This document shows, piece by piece, positions 34,581 through 46,670 of a stretch of DNA of 64,000 nucleotides. The translations under genes were made by a program, and so were the position numbers. The notes under the pieces are model-generated. The model saw only the letters and a list, made by a program, of their open reading frames with translations, had not been told where the DNA came from and made no database searches. This stretch comes from Theobroma cacao (taxonomy: Eukaryota > Streptophyta > Magnoliopsida > Malvales > Malvaceae): positions 19,741,370-19,805,369 of the forward strand of contig NC_030858.1 in the NCBI RefSeq assembly GCF_000208745.1, in the 5' to 3' direction. Every line of letters begins with the position of its first letter. Positions within the stretch are counted from its first letter, which is position 1.

Positions 34581-35389
34581 ATCTTCATTCTCCAACACAT
34601 TTCTCAGATTTCCATCACTTCATCTTCTTCTTCTTCCTCCCATCCCACATTTCTTCACCTTCCATGGGAGTACTCTTCAAGTTTCCATAACTCTCTCAAG
34701 TTAGCCTTCATTTTTATGCTTTTGTGCATTTTTTTTATAAAACCTCTTATGCTCTTTCACTCTTTCACCTTAAAACCCTTGAAATGTTTTAGATCACTAC
34801 TTTTTCTCACTAATTAGGGTTTTAGAGAGAGAAAGAAAGACCTTCTATAATAGTTTGGGAATTCTTGAGGAGATATTCAATTGCAAATCTAGCAAGGTAA
34901 GCATTGAAATTGAGTTGATATTTTAGTTGTTGAGAATGATTAATAGTTAGATTTATGAGTGTTGTGTAGTTGAGGTAGTTTATTCATTTGGGTGCGATTA
35001 TAATAGTGCAAATAAATAGCCACTTGATGGTAGTTGAAAGCTAGTTAGGAATAACTAGTGGAACATGATTTAGGAGATAGCTTTTAGAATTATGGTTATG
35101 TGATTGAGTTGATTGTGATGCTAATGTGTGATAGGCTCCACCGAAACCCTACATCACCATTCAGGGCATTAGTGGAAGTTGGAGCTGCTTTAAGAATCAA
35201 CAAAGACAGGTGAGTGAACTTGCATTTCAAAACTGTTTTGGGATATGTGAATGTATTTGGACAAATATTTTGAATGATTTATCCAATTCTCTTTAAAAAA
35301 AAAAAAAGTGCTTGGGAACAAGCCCTTATGAAATATCTTTATGTTGTGAAATGGAAAGTGTGATAAATCCATGTGCTTCGGTATAATGT

Positions 35390-35427
<38 letters not shown>

Positions 35428-35469
35428 AGTACATTGATAGATAATATTGTGTAATGGATATAACCGTGT

Positions 35470-35610
35470 GTGTGCACTATGTGGGGGGATGCACATACCA
35501 GTAATGACGGTGGTGAGGTAGGCGGATGATGATATTGCCCTTGTGCACGATGTAGAGGGATGTACACGATGGCATTAGATGTGCACGATGTGGGGGGATG
35601 CACATGAGTT
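35470..35610 (+). repeat. gtgcacgatgtggggggatg minisatellite, 3 units (5' LTR)
   Basis: Units start at about 35470, 35551 and 35580. The 3' LTR of the same element has four units (43936-44115), so copy number changed after insertion. Confidence 0.8.
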
Positions 35611-36479
35611 AGGGAGGTGGTGGATGTATATATATACATATATGTTTGCATATGTTCACATGTATTAATGCAATAAAGATTTTATGAATAACATGTGTGA
35701 CTATAATGTATGTGGAATCTTACTTGCTGAACCTTGAGCATTTTTTTTAGTGTTCCAAATCAATTTGCATTGTAGTGAAATGGTTTATTTAGGATGAAAG
35801 GAAGTCTTTCTTGTTGCTCTGTTTCTCGTTGCAGCTAATATGAAACTTTCTGTTCCGCTTATCATTTGGTTGGTTTTTGCCATATTTTCCACTTCTCCAA
35901 TTTCATGTTGGATATGAATTCTCTATCGTCACATGATTTCTCAACCAAGGGTTCAATTAAGGGTTTTAATAAGGACTTAAGCTAAAGTTCATCATTTTCA
36001 AATAAGTGCATTATGATTTCAAACTTTTTCTTATTATATTGCTTGTTCCCTTCATATGTTCACTCATTGGGTTTATACTCATTATTTTCAACTTCATGTT
36101 TTCAAATGAAGAGGCAGTTGGTAACTAGGTCGAGGTATCTTTATATATTCGACCCTTGGTAGGTGTCTTGGCATTCAGTAGTTGCACATTCGTCTGAGTC
36201 TCTTCGCTAGAAATCGAGTCTTCTTTTTTATATGTATGGTCAAACTTGGTGTAAATTGTTAAGACATATATTTTAGACAATGTATGTATATTTGGTTGGT
36301 ATGTCACTAAGAGTCGAAAATGGTTAGCATTATTTTGGTTCGAAATTACAAAATGTGACTTTAGTAACTTTGATGGAATAATGAGCAAGATAATATAGAT
36401 AGGCTTGCTTGGGCTTAATGGACTACGTCCATTGAGTCCGTGCGTCTGTCACGACTTGGAAATCGGGTTGTGACAGACT

Positions 36480-36491
36480 TGGTATCAGAGC
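36480..36491 (+). other. Primer-binding site, first copy
   Basis: tggtatcagagc, exact match to the initiator Met-tRNA primer site, four bases after the 5' LTR. Confidence 0.9.
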
Positions 36492-36693
36492 AAAAAGTTG
36501 TTAACCAATACCTGAGAACTCTCGCATGTGAACAGTGGCGAAGCATGACTCTCCGCCCAGGGGCTTATAGGGGAGGGTGGGAGAGAAAGGTGCTTCGTGA
36601 TCTCCCACCCTATGAGTACTTTGATAGGTACAATTTGTTGCCACCGTAGCGAAAGGCTAGGTGCTTCGTGATCTCCCACCCCTTGTGACAGAC

Positions 36694-36705
36694 TTGGTAT
36701 CAGAG
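36694..36705 (+). other. Primer-binding site, duplicate copy
   Basis: tgacagacttggtatcagag is repeated from 36686, about 214 bases after the first copy. The intervening segment also repeats ggtgcttcgtgatctcccac (about 36589 and 36660). A local duplication of the LTR/primer-site junction explains both. Confidence 0.85.
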
Positions 36706-36920
36706 CTCTAAGTTGTTTAGGTTCTAGGACTTATTTTTGTTAATCCAACGAAGTGTCGGGTCTTTATGTGAAAACTTCTGTTGTGAAGTGTGAACCGCGG
36801 TACATTTTGCAACCAATGGACCACATAGATTTCCTATCGTAGAAACCACCTTCTTCCTTAGATATGATTATAATTGTAAAATGTGTTTAATAACAAGCAT
36901 TTACTCTTGTCTAGGTAAAA

Positions 36921-38369
36921 ATGTCACCTAAGACATGAGCCGCCTCAAGATGGATGGGGGAGCAAGATGCTCATGATGAGCTGACAGATAGGCCACGGGC
37001 ATCCACCTTTAGGGGTCAAGGTAGATGTGGCAGGGCCACTAGGCTGATGAGGGCGGATACGCTTGTGAGTAGACGAGAGGAGGGGCAGTCTTCGGGCGAT
37101 GTGGATAGACAACCAATTGGGGGCATTACTATTGAGGACTTGGTGGCAAGCCTACAGGGAGTCAATCAGGTTTTAGAGATGATGGTGACCCGTATGGATG
37201 ATATTCAGAGGATAGTGGAGGGGAGACCTATAGCACAAGAATCCCCTAGCTCCTAAGGATAGGCCAATCGCCAACATCGTGAGGTCGAGAGGGGTCATTT
37301 AGAGATTTCTCTTCCTAATTTTCTCAAGCTTAAGCCTCCATCATTTTCAGAGTCTGATGCATCAGAGAAGCCCCAGATTTTCTTAGATAAGATGGAGAAG
37401 ATTTGTAAAGCCTTAGGATGTTCCAATGTCCGATCAGTCGAGCTAGTCGCCTTCCGACAAGAGGACATGCTGCAGCAATGGTATAGCTCTTTATGTAGAG
37501 GCAAACCAACGGATGCAGCGCCGTTGACTTGGAGTGAGTTCAGTACAGCTTTTTTAGATCGATTTTTACTACTTAGTGTACGTAATGCCAAAGCCAGGGA
37601 GTTTGAGGCTTTAGTACAGACATCGAGTATGACGGTGTCAGAATACAACATCAAATTCACGTAGCTGGCTCGGTATGCACTTTATCTAGTGTCCACTGAG
37701 GAGATGAAAATTCAGAGGTTTGTGGATGGGCTAGTGAAGCCATTGTTTAGGGCTATGGCCTCTCGAGATTTCAATACTTACTTCGCAACAGTGGATTATG
37801 CTTAGCGGATTAAGATAAGGACCAGTGAGAGTAAGGTTGTGAGGGATAAAACAAAAAAGGCCAAGATAGAAGGTTATCAAGGTCGTAGAGATTTCAGCAG
37901 TGGGATGTCATCTTCTAGCCGTCAGGGTCCACAAAGGGATTCATGATTGGCCCAAAAGGGGAGTGATGTGGCTAGTGCCAGTGTTGGATTAGGGCAGAAA
38001 ACCTTTGATGGGGGAAGACAGCAAGATTCTAAACAAGGCAGTCAAGTTATCCACCCTTGTGATACTTGTGGAAGACGACATAGTGGACGATGCTTGCATG
38101 CTGCGAAAGTTTGTTATGGGTGTGGTCAACCTGGACATATTAGGAGGAATTGTCTGATGGCTCATCAATCACAAGATTTTGCTCAGGGTTCCACCCAGCC
38201 AGTTTCATCTGCTCCCTCAATTGCTGCCTCATCGGATCGAGAGGCCAGCGGATCCAGAGATAGAGGTGCTTGTACTTCCTCTCAGGGCAAGCCTTCTGGG
38301 TCTGGATGTCAAAGTTCCGCCAGTAGGGGTCAAGCAAGGGTGTTTGCTTTAACACCGCAAGAGGCCTAG
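36921..38369 (+). pseudogene. gag of the Tekay-like element (broken)
   Basis: Gag forms the intracellular capsid and binds the RNA. One frame can be followed from ATG 36921 to 38369 with interruptions: TGA at 36936, TAA at 37254, TAG at 37260, TAG at 37662, TAG at 37803, TGA at 37944 and TAG at 38367. Between them lie a retrotransposon capsid domain (about 37300-37800, with [15 protein letters not shown]) and a zinc knuckle [14 protein letters not shown] at 38112-38153. No frameshift is needed within this stretch. All seven stops can be explained by C-to-T changes in Gln or Arg codons (CAG, CAA, CGA). Confidence 0.85.
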
Positions 38370-38384
38370 ACATCCAACGTAGTG

Positions 38385-38667
38385 GTATCAGGTATTCTCT
38401 CAGTTTGTAATATGAATGCTCGGGTATTGTTTGATCCTGGTGCTACCCACTCTTTTTATTTCTCCATGCTTTGCATCTCGCTTGGGTCAAGACCGTGTTA
38501 GGAGAGAAGAACAATTAGTGGTGTTTACTCCTTTAAAGGAGGTATTGTGGCTGAATGGGAATATGAGTCTTGTGTAGTTCGAGTTAAAGACAAAGACACT
38601 TCGGTGAATTTAGTGGTGTTAGACACCTTAGACTTTGATGTGATCTTAGGGATGGATTGGCTATCAC
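38385..38667 (+). pseudogene. Protease region of the Tekay-like element (broken)
   Basis: The aspartic protease active-site loop, usually DSGATHSF in this clade, reads DPGATHSF at 38432-38455, so the serine is replaced. An extra base near 38460 shifts the frame, and another shift follows near 38545. The frame then reads through to GMDWLS, where the nested hAT element interrupts it. Confidence 0.75.
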
Positions 38668-39272
38668 TAGACCTGTCAATATAGGCTAGCCCTGCCCAAC
38701 CCTAGCCCTTGTGGGCTGAAAAAATATGGACCGGGCCGGGCCAGCCCATTTTTTATATGGGTTGTGAAATTCCTAACCCAACCCACCCCTTGCTAGCCCA
38801 TGGGTTGGGGTTTGGGCCNAATTCCTAACCCAACCCACCCCTTGCTAGCCCATGGGTTGGGTTGGGCCAACCCATTTCTTTTTTTTTCAAAAAAAATTCA
38901 TTTTTATAATTTTAGTTAATAAATTTTCTATTAATAAAATTATTTTATGATTTAATTCATAAATTAAAATTATTAATTTGATAAGTAAAGATTAAACACA
39001 TTAAAATATATAAAATAAGTAATATTATTAGTAATTAAATTATTAATGTTAGATAATTAAATATATAAAATTAAATTAATTAAAATTATTATTTTTTTGG
39101 CCCATAGGGCTGGCCCGCCTGAGCCAACCCCAACCCACTGATTTGGTGGGCTGACCCATCTAGGCCCGATTTAAATATGGGCCTAAATTTTCATGGCCCA
39201 GCCTGCCCCATATTAAATGAAAAATGGGCTGACCCAATGGGCCAGACCCATTTTGACAGTTCTAGCTATCAC
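38660..39272. mobile_element. Nested non-autonomous hAT element with 8-bp duplication
   Basis: The element is 38668-39264 (597 bases). Target duplication gctatcac occurs at 38660-38667 and 39265-39272. The left terminus is TAGACCTGTCAATAT; the right terminus, reverse-complemented, is TAGAACTGTCAAAAT. An 8-bp duplication with TAG-starting inverted repeats is diagnostic of hAT elements. The flanks (TTGGCTATCAC/CCTGCC) rejoin the protease-RT frame of the host exactly. Repeated gggttgggccagccc-like phrases fill both ends, and the centre is AT-rich; no transposase. It contains a single N at 38819. Confidence 0.9.
38819..38819. other. Single-N join inside the hAT element
   Basis: The ~45 bases before the N (aattcctaacccaacccacc onward) are repeated immediately after it, so the join probably duplicates sequence artificially. 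Confidence 0.8.
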
Positions 39273-41184
39273 CCTGCCATGCTAGTGTGGACTACTATCA
39301 CAAATTGGTTGGATTTGATTTTCCCTGTGAACCATCATTTAGTATTCAGGGGGATAGAAGTAATGCTCCAATTAATTTGATATCAGTCCTGTCTACTAGT
39401 TGGCTATTAAGACAGGGTTGTCAAGGTTACTTGGCTGTTGTAAGGGATACCCAGGCGAAGGTTGGAGATATAAGCCAAGTGTCAGTGGTGAATGAGTTCA
39501 TGGATGTATTTCTCGAGGAACTACTAGGTTTGCCTCCCTAGCGATAGATTGAATTTTGCATAAAATTGATTCCCGACACTATACCTATATCCATATCCCC
39601 ATATAGAATGGCACCTGCGGAGCTTAAGGAACTTAAGGATCAGTTAGAAGATTTGTTGGATAAAGGCTTCATCCATCCTAGTGTCTCACCATAGGGAGCA
39701 CCGATGTTATTTGTAAAGAAGAAAAATAGGTCACTTAGACTATGCATTGACTACCGACAGCTTAATAAAGTGACAATGAAGAATAAGTATCCTTTTCCAA
39801 GAATAGATGATTTATTTGATCAACTACAAAGAGCACAATGTTTCTCTAAGATAGATTTGCGATCTGGGTATCATCAGTTAAGGATCCGAAATGAAGATAT
39901 ACCAAAGACTGCATTTCGAACAAGATATGGGCACTATGAGTTCTTGGTGATGTCATTTGGGCTTACTAATGCCCTTGCGGCCTTTATGGATTTGATGAAC
40001 CGAGTGTTCAAGCCTTATTTGGATACGTTCGTGGTGGTGTTTATTGATGACATCTTGATTTACTCAAAGAACCGAGAGGAGCATGAGCAGCATCTTAAGA
40101 TAGTGCTCCAAACTTTGAGAGAACATCGATTGTATGCCAAGTTCTCCAAGTGTGAGTTTTGGCTTAAAAGTGTCGCATTCTTAGGACATGTGATTTCCAA
40201 GGATGGGGTATAAGTTGATCCAAAGAAAGTTGAGGTAATGAAAAAGTGGCCAAGGCCAACATCAGTTACAGAGATTAGAAGCCTTTGGGTTTGGCTGGTT
40301 ATTATCGTCGTTTTGTGAAGGACTTTTCGAAAATAGTCTCCCCTCTGACTAAGCTAACATGTAAAGATATAAAATTTGAGTGGTCTGATGCTTGTGAAGA
40401 TAGCTTTGAGAAGCTTAAGGCATGTCTCACCATAGCTTCAGTATTAAGCTTATCACAAGGCACAGGGGGTTATACGGTATTCTGTGATGCATCACGGATT
40501 GGTTTAGGGTGTGTATTAATGCATCATGGGAAAGTGATTGCGTATGCATCTAGGCAACTTAAAGGGCATGAGCAGTATTACCCCGCACACGATTTGTAGA
40601 TGGCAGCAATCGTGTTTGCCTTAAAGATTTGGAGACATTATTTGTATGGTGAGACTTGCTAGATATAAACGGACCACAAAAGCTTGAAATATATATTTCA
40701 GCAGAAGGATCTTAACTTGCGGCAACGTAGATGGATGGAGTTGCTAAAGGATTATGATTGTACCATTCTCTACCATCTCGATAAGGTAAATGTAGTGGGG
40801 GATGCCTTGAGTCGAAAATCGATGGGAAGCTTGGCACATATCTCCGCAGATAGGAGATTCTTGATTAGGGAGATGCATAGTTTGGGAGACATGGGTGTGC
40901 ATTTGAAAGTTTCGGAGGCAAATGCATTGTTAGCACATTTTAGAGTGAGGCATATTTTAATGGACCGGATTAAAGAAGCACAAAGCAAAGATGAGTCCGT
41001 AGCTAAGGCCTTAGAGGATCCTCAGAGAAGGAAAGGAGAAATGTTTACTGAAGGCACAGATGGAATGTTGAGGTATGGAACCAGACTTTATGTGCCTGAT
41101 GGTGACGGGTTGAGGAGAAAAATATTGAAGGAAGCTCACATGGCAGCCTATGTGGTACATTCAGGGGCTACAAAGATGTATTAA
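39273..41184 (+). pseudogene. Reverse transcriptase and RNase H of the Tekay-like element (broken)
   Basis: This region copies element RNA to DNA and removes the RNA. Recognisable in order: connector to LPP (39541), RT core with [37 protein letters not shown] and the catalytic FIDD box at 40040-40051, then RNase H with FCDAS (about 40479), [11 protein letters not shown] and [10 protein letters not shown] (about 40671). Stops include TAG 39539, TAG in the SP*GAP position (Trp to stop, near 39692), TAA after 40210, TAG near 40597, and two close to 40660. One frameshift lies near 40282. The catalytic motifs themselves are preserved, so decay is scattered. Confidence 0.9.
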
Positions 41185-42387
41185 GATTTGAAAGAGGTAT
41201 ATTGGTGGGAAGGACTTAAGAAAGATGTAGCTGAGTTCGTCTCCAAATGCTTGGTTTGTCAACAGGTTAAAGCAGAGCATCAAAGGCCTGCAGGGCTACT
41301 CAGCCATTACTAGTGCCTGAATGGAAGTGAGAGCATATTGCAATGGATTTTGTAACGGGTTTGCCTCGAGCTAGTGGGGGCTACAACTCGATTTGGGTCA
41401 TAGTAGACTGGTTAACGAAATCAACTCATTTCCTTCCGGTTAAAACTACACACGAGGCCGCCCAGTATGCCCAGCTTTATGTAGATAAAGTAATACGGCT
41501 GCATGGCATTTCTGTTTCTATAGTATCTGACAGAGGGGCACAATTCACCAGTAGGTTATGGGAGAAGTTACAGGAAGCGTTGGGCACTAAGTTAGATTTT
41601 AGCACTGCTTTCCACCCTTAGACTGATGGACAGTCTGAATGGACAATACAAATATTGGAAGATATGTTGAGGGCCTATGTAATAGACCTTGGGGGTCAGG
41701 TGGGATCGATATCTGCCCTTAGTGGAGTTTGCCTACAACAACAGTTTCCAAGCTAGCATCCAAATGGCACCATTTGAAGCGTTATATGGACGGAGGTGTA
41801 GGTCACCCATTGGATGGCTAGAGGTGGGAGAAAGGAAACTCTTGGGGTCTGAGTTGGTACAAGACACCACCGAGAAAATATGTATGATTCGTCAAAGGAT
41901 GTTCTCAACCCAAAGTAGGAAAAAGTCATATGCTGATAACAGACGGAGGAACTTGGAGTTTCAAGTGGGGGATCATGTAGTTTTGAAGGTCTCACCAACA
42001 AAAGGGGTAATGAGGTTTGGCCAGAAAGGAAAATTGAGCCCTCGGTATATAGGACCCTTCGAGATCTTAGAAAGGGTTGGAGCAGTAGCATATCATTTGG
42101 CATTACCGCCAGACCTTTCAAATATTCACCCTGTGTTTCATGTGTCAATGCTTAAGAAGTATAACCCAGATCCATCTCACATAATACAGTATGAAACCAT
42201 CCAGTTAAGAGATGATTTAACATATGAGGAGCAACCGGTAACTATCCTTGATAGACAAGTCAAAAAGCTTCGTTCAAAGGAGATAGCCTTAGTGAAGGTG
42301 TTATGGCAAAACCACACTAGCGAAGAGGTAACATGGGAAGCCGAGGAGGAGATGTGGACAAAGTATCGACACCTCTTTAATATGTAG
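41185..42387 (+). pseudogene. Integrase and chromodomain end of the Tekay-like element (broken)
   Basis: Integrase inserts the element's DNA into the chromosome. The zinc-binding part (HSGATKMY ... CLVCQQVK, 41158-41268) is followed by the catalytic core with AMDFVTGLP (first Asp, near 41350), VSDRGAQFTS (second Asp, near 41530) and the Glu in TDGQSE. A GPY-like block (SPRYIGPFEIL) and a chromodomain-like tail with VTWEAEEEMWTKYRHLF end it at the TAG 42385-42387. Lesions: TAA near 41181, a one-base loss near 41298, TGA at a usual Trp near 41327, TAG near 41620, and a one-base gain near 41695. Confidence 0.88.
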
Positions 42388-42440
42388 AGGTATGCTACCT
42401 TATAGTTCGATTTAAATTCGGGGATCGAATTTATTTTAAT

Positions 42441-42449
42441 GGGGGAGAA
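42441..42449 (+). other. Polypurine tract of the Tekay-like element
   Basis: gggggagaa directly before the 3' LTR start TGTGAAACC at 42450. Confidence 0.8.
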
Positions 42450-44980
42450 TGTGAAACCTCGACCTTCATAGACGCGTAACTTGAGGTGGAACTTATGTTT
42501 AAATGTTTAATTTGAGCTAATGATGCTAGTTTTACTTTACTTATAATTATTTTATATCGTTATAGGAGTAGGATCAAAAATAATTTTAATTGGTGAAAAA
42601 AGGTGCATAATGAACGGTAGCCCTATTTGCATATGTTTCGGTTTTTCAAGTATATCTCCCACTACAAAAGTTTAAATAACATGATTTTTTAACCATTAGA
42701 AAGCTAAGAGGCAGGGCTACAACTTTGATGTTTACTACTTTGCCCAGTTTTGAGGGAAAGGTGGTCAAAATCTTTGTTGAAATGAAAGGACTACGCTAGA
42801 AGAACCTAAATTAGCATAGTGTTTAAGTGCCGCAGCATTGGAAATTGAGATCCGTGGCCCTCATCGTAAATTCTACAAATAACAAGATTTTGAGGTTTTT
42901 GAAGCTAGGACTTTTGGGGGCTACTTAAGGGACCTCTTTTAGAGGAATTTGGACCTTTCCCTAGTGTCAAAAGAGTAAAAGATTTCACAAGAACAAGAAG
43001 AAGACAAGTGGCATTGCTGAGGGCATTATTGTAATTTTATGAACAATTGGATAAGTTTTAACTATAAATATCTTCATTCTCTAGCACCTTCCTCAGATTT
43101 CCAGCACTTCATCTTCTTCTTCTTCCTCCCATCCCACATTTCTTCACCTTCCATGGGAGTACTCTTCAAGCTTCCATAACTCTCTCAAGTTAGCCTTCAT
43201 TTTCATGCTTTTGTGCATTTTTTTATAAAACCTCTTATGCTCTTTCACTCTTTCACCTTAAAACCCTTGAAATGTCTTAGATCAATACTTTCTCTCACTA
43301 ACTAGCATTTTAGAGAGAGAAAAAAGACCTGCTATAATAGTTTGGGAATTCTTGAGGAGATATTCAATTGCAAATCTAGCAAGGTGAGCATTGAAATTGA
43401 GTTGATATTTTAGTTGTTGAGAATGATTAATAGTTAGATTTATGAAGTTAAGGTAGTTTATTCATTTGGGTGCGATTATAATAGTGCAAATAAATAGCCA
43501 CTTGATGGTAGTTAGAAGCTAGTTAGGAATCACTAGTGGAACATGATTTAAGAGATAGCTTTTAGAATTATGGTTATGTGATTGAGTTGATTGTGATGCT
43601 AATGTGTGATAGGCTCCACCGAAACCCCACATCACTATTCGGGGCATTAGTGGAAGTTGGAGCTGCTTTAAGAATCAACAAAGACAGGTGAGTGAACTTG
43701 CATTTCAAAACTGTTTTGGGATATGTGAATGTATTTGGACAAATATTTTGAATGATTTATCCAATTCTCTTTCAAAAAAAAAAAGTGCTTGGGAACAAGC
43801 CCTTATGAAATGTCTTTATGTTGTGAAATGGAAAGTATGATGAATCCATGTGTTTCGATATAATGTTGATATATATATATATATATATGTCTAGTACATT
43901 GATAGATAATATTGTGGAATGGATATAACTGTGTGTGTGCATGATATGGGGGGATGCACATACCGGTAATGACGGTGTTGAGGTAGGCGGATGATGATAT
44001 TGCCCATGTGCACAATATGGGGAGATGTACACGATGGCATTAGATGTTCACGATGTGGGGGGATGCACATGATGACTCCAGCTATGTGCACGATGTAGGG
44101 GGATGCACATGAGCTAGGGAGGCGGTGGATGTATATATATACATATATGTTTGCATATGTTCACATGTATTAATGCAATAAAGATTTTATGAATAACATG
44201 TGTGACTATAATGTATGTGGAATCTTGCTTGCTGAACCTTGAGCATTTTTTTTAGTGTTCCAAATTGATTTGCATTGCAGTGAAATGGTTTATTTGGGAT
44301 GAAAGGAAGTCTTTCTTGTTGCTCTGTTTCTCGTTGCAGCGAGAATGAAACTTTCTGTTCCGTTTATCACTTGGCTGGTTTTTGCCATATTTTCCACTTC
44401 TCCAATTTCATGTTGAATATGAATTCTCTATCATCACATGATTTATCAACCAAGGGTTCAATTAAGGGTTTTAATAAGGACTTAAGCTAAAGTGCATCGT
44501 TTTCAAATAAGTGCATTATGATTTCAAACTTTTCCTTATTATATTGCTTGTTCCCTTCCTTGTTCACTCACTGGGTTTATACTCACCATTTTCAACTTCA
44601 TGTTTTCAGATCAAGAGGCAGTTGGTAACTAGGTCGAGGTGTCTTCGTATATTTGACCCTTGGTAGGTGTCTCGGCATTCAGTAGCTGTACATTCATCTG
44701 AGTCTCTCCGCTGGAAATCGAGTCTTCTTTTTTATATGTATGGTCAAACCTGATGTAAATTGTTAAGACATATATTTTAGACAATGTATGTATATTTGGA
44801 TTGGTATGTCACTAAGAGTAAAAAATGGTTAGCATTATTTTGGTTCGAAATTACAAAATGTGACTTTAGTAACTTTGATGGAATAATGAGCAGGATAATA
44901 TAGATAGGCTTGCTTGGGCTTAATGGACTACGTCCATTGAGTCCATGCACCTGTCACGGCTTGAAAATCGGGTCGTGACA
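42450..44980 (+). repeat. 3' LTR of the Tekay-like element
   Basis: 2531 bases, starts TGTGAAACCTCGACC and ends GGGTCGTGACA. It carries the module copy at 42625-42790, TATA box at 43063, a shorter (TA)n at 43870-43888, and a 4-unit minisatellite at 43936-44115. It keeps the intact palindrome ttctcgttgcagcgagaa at about 44329, which is degraded in the 5' LTR (35826). Confidence 0.9.
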
Positions 44981-46670
44981 AGGAAGGACCAAATCTTTAT
45001 AAATTACTTTGCATCATCCACACTTATTTACCTTTCATTTGATTTTGAAATTTCGAATATTTCTTTGAAGTACTATTCACCCCACCTTTAGCATTTTTCG
45101 CGGCTCACAAATCCATGACAAGTCCAACCTAGGCAATCATCAGGCCAACAACAAGTAAGGGTTGTCATGCATACAAGACACTAGCAAGATTGGACTGCAC
45201 AAGGCGCATAACGATGAGCTGTGCGGAGCGATGTGGATTAGTGAACTTGGTACACAAGGCCCGTGAGCTTGTGAGCCAAGCACATATGGATTGTCTACTA
45301 AGGTTGGACTTCTTTTATAATGCTGCTAGGAAATGGTGACTAAAGTAGTCTATGGTTAGACTAAATGGGTTTTATTACGAATAGGACAATTTCCATTTTT
45401 ATGTTTCCTTGTTGATTGCTTTGCTTACACTATGAGTAAGTTTAGAGTTAAGATATTTCCTTTTATATGATTTACTTGTACATCAAGTAAGTCTAGATTT
45501 AGGATGAGTTATAAATAATCTCTTTTAATTTCATTGTAAACATAAAGGAAAAACATACCAATAACCGACATAAATCTATTGGGCCGTGAGGACTAATATA
45601 CTTTATTTCTCATATATCTTCTTCTTTACTTCACACTTCCACATTATTATTACAAGTTAGGCTTGCTTAATATTCATATAGAAGTCTAAATATTGTATAA
45701 ATCTTAACTAAAGTTCCAAACCTGTGACACATTACCTATCTTGGGATCAATAGAATCTCCTTTCCAAAAATGAATGTCATTTGCTCTTATACTATTGAAA
45801 ACACCAAGGATTTTTTTTTTGTAAAAAGAAAATTACTACAATCGAAGAGAAACAAAATATCTCATGAGTAAATTGTGCCATTTACGAAGTGGATATACCT
45901 CATGTATAAAACTTTGTACTACTTACAAATAAAACATTTAGTTTGAAACAAAAGAAATATATAATTACAAATAATCATATTCATTAAATTTTAAATTATC
46001 AAGTCCTGTTAGACTATGTTTAAGAAAATTAATAAATCAATATAATAACTAAAAAAAATGAAACAATATTTTATCGTGCTTATAGATTTTTCTAAAATCA
46101 TGTCACCACTGTTGGTTTTACTAGAGACATCAATTGTAGCAATCACACCCCAGAATCTCACAGTTGCAATCTCATGTTGTAACATGTCCACAGCAATCTC
46201 TTCTGAAATAGATGCCCAGAAATTAGAATTGAAGAACATAAACAACACAGAGCACCAAGTCTTCATCAAATGCATTTGTTATTAATTAGCCTCCCAAATC
46301 CTACGTTTCCAATATTGAGGTAAATTGAGAGCCAAAAGGCATCGCATCAGGGATAACATATGACAAGCATATTCAACTAACTGCTGTGCAGTGCCAATGC
46401 CAAACCACCCCTATATTGAGGTAAAACAACTCCGGATGAAAACCCAAAAGAGAGCATAAACCAGGCTATCTTCTTGCCCATGGCCACAAGCACCTTACTA
46501 ACGCTGCAGCCTCACTGCTTCAAATTGCCTGATCAATCTTGCCACAAATGCTGTTAGCAAGCAAAGAATCTATAGAATCCCAAAATGAGTTTGTCAGGTT
46601 AGAGCAAGCATTAATAACATGCCCGCAATCCTACAACTGCTTCCAGTTGTCACACATCTGTCATAACTTA
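44981..46670. other. Flank of the gypsy element and YTH gene 3' region
   Basis: The first part (to about 45100, with tattcaccccacctttag) resembles the end of a copia LTR, so the gypsy element may have landed in older copia sequence. The right part is presumably 3' UTR or flank of the - strand YTH gene. The 88-codon - strand frame at 46009-46275 is not recognised. Confidence 0.4.

Larger units (their letters stand above)
33961..36475 (+). repeat. 5' LTR of the Tekay-like element
   Basis: Starts TGTGAAACCTTGACC and ends GGGTTGTGACA; 2515 bases. TATA box tataaat lies at 34574-34580. It contains the shared module (34137-34304), a following GC-rich motif pair (about 34342-34378), a (TA)n tract at about 35393-35421 and a 3-unit minisatellite (35470-35610). 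Confidence 0.9.
33961..44980 (+). mobile_element. Complete, inactive Ty3/gypsy chromovirus (Tekay/Del-like)
   Basis: The element has two LTRs (33961-36475 and 42450-44980), an initiator Met-tRNA primer site, gag with a CCHC knuckle, protease, reverse transcriptase, RNase H, integrase, a C-terminal chromodomain-like end, and a polypurine tract. Domain order (integrase last) makes it Ty3/gypsy. LTRs of ~2.5 kb and the chromodomain fit the Tekay/Del chromoviruses. Flanking 5-mers gggaa and aggaa differ at one base, consistent with a decayed target duplication. The LTRs differ by scattered, mostly transition changes (a few percent by eye), so insertion is not recent. Many stops and frameshifts make it dead. 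A hAT element is nested at 38668-39264. Confidence 0.9.

Noticed and set aside
35190..35651. 153-codon - strand frame in the 5' LTR, and similar His/Pro-rich frames at 43772 and 59464
   Set aside because: They arise from the minisatellite and TA repeats; composition is repetitive and no start context or homology is seen.
46009..46275. 88-codon - strand frame downstream of the YTH gene
   Set aside because: Some composition typical of coding sequence, but no recognisable family; it may be UTR or an old repeat.
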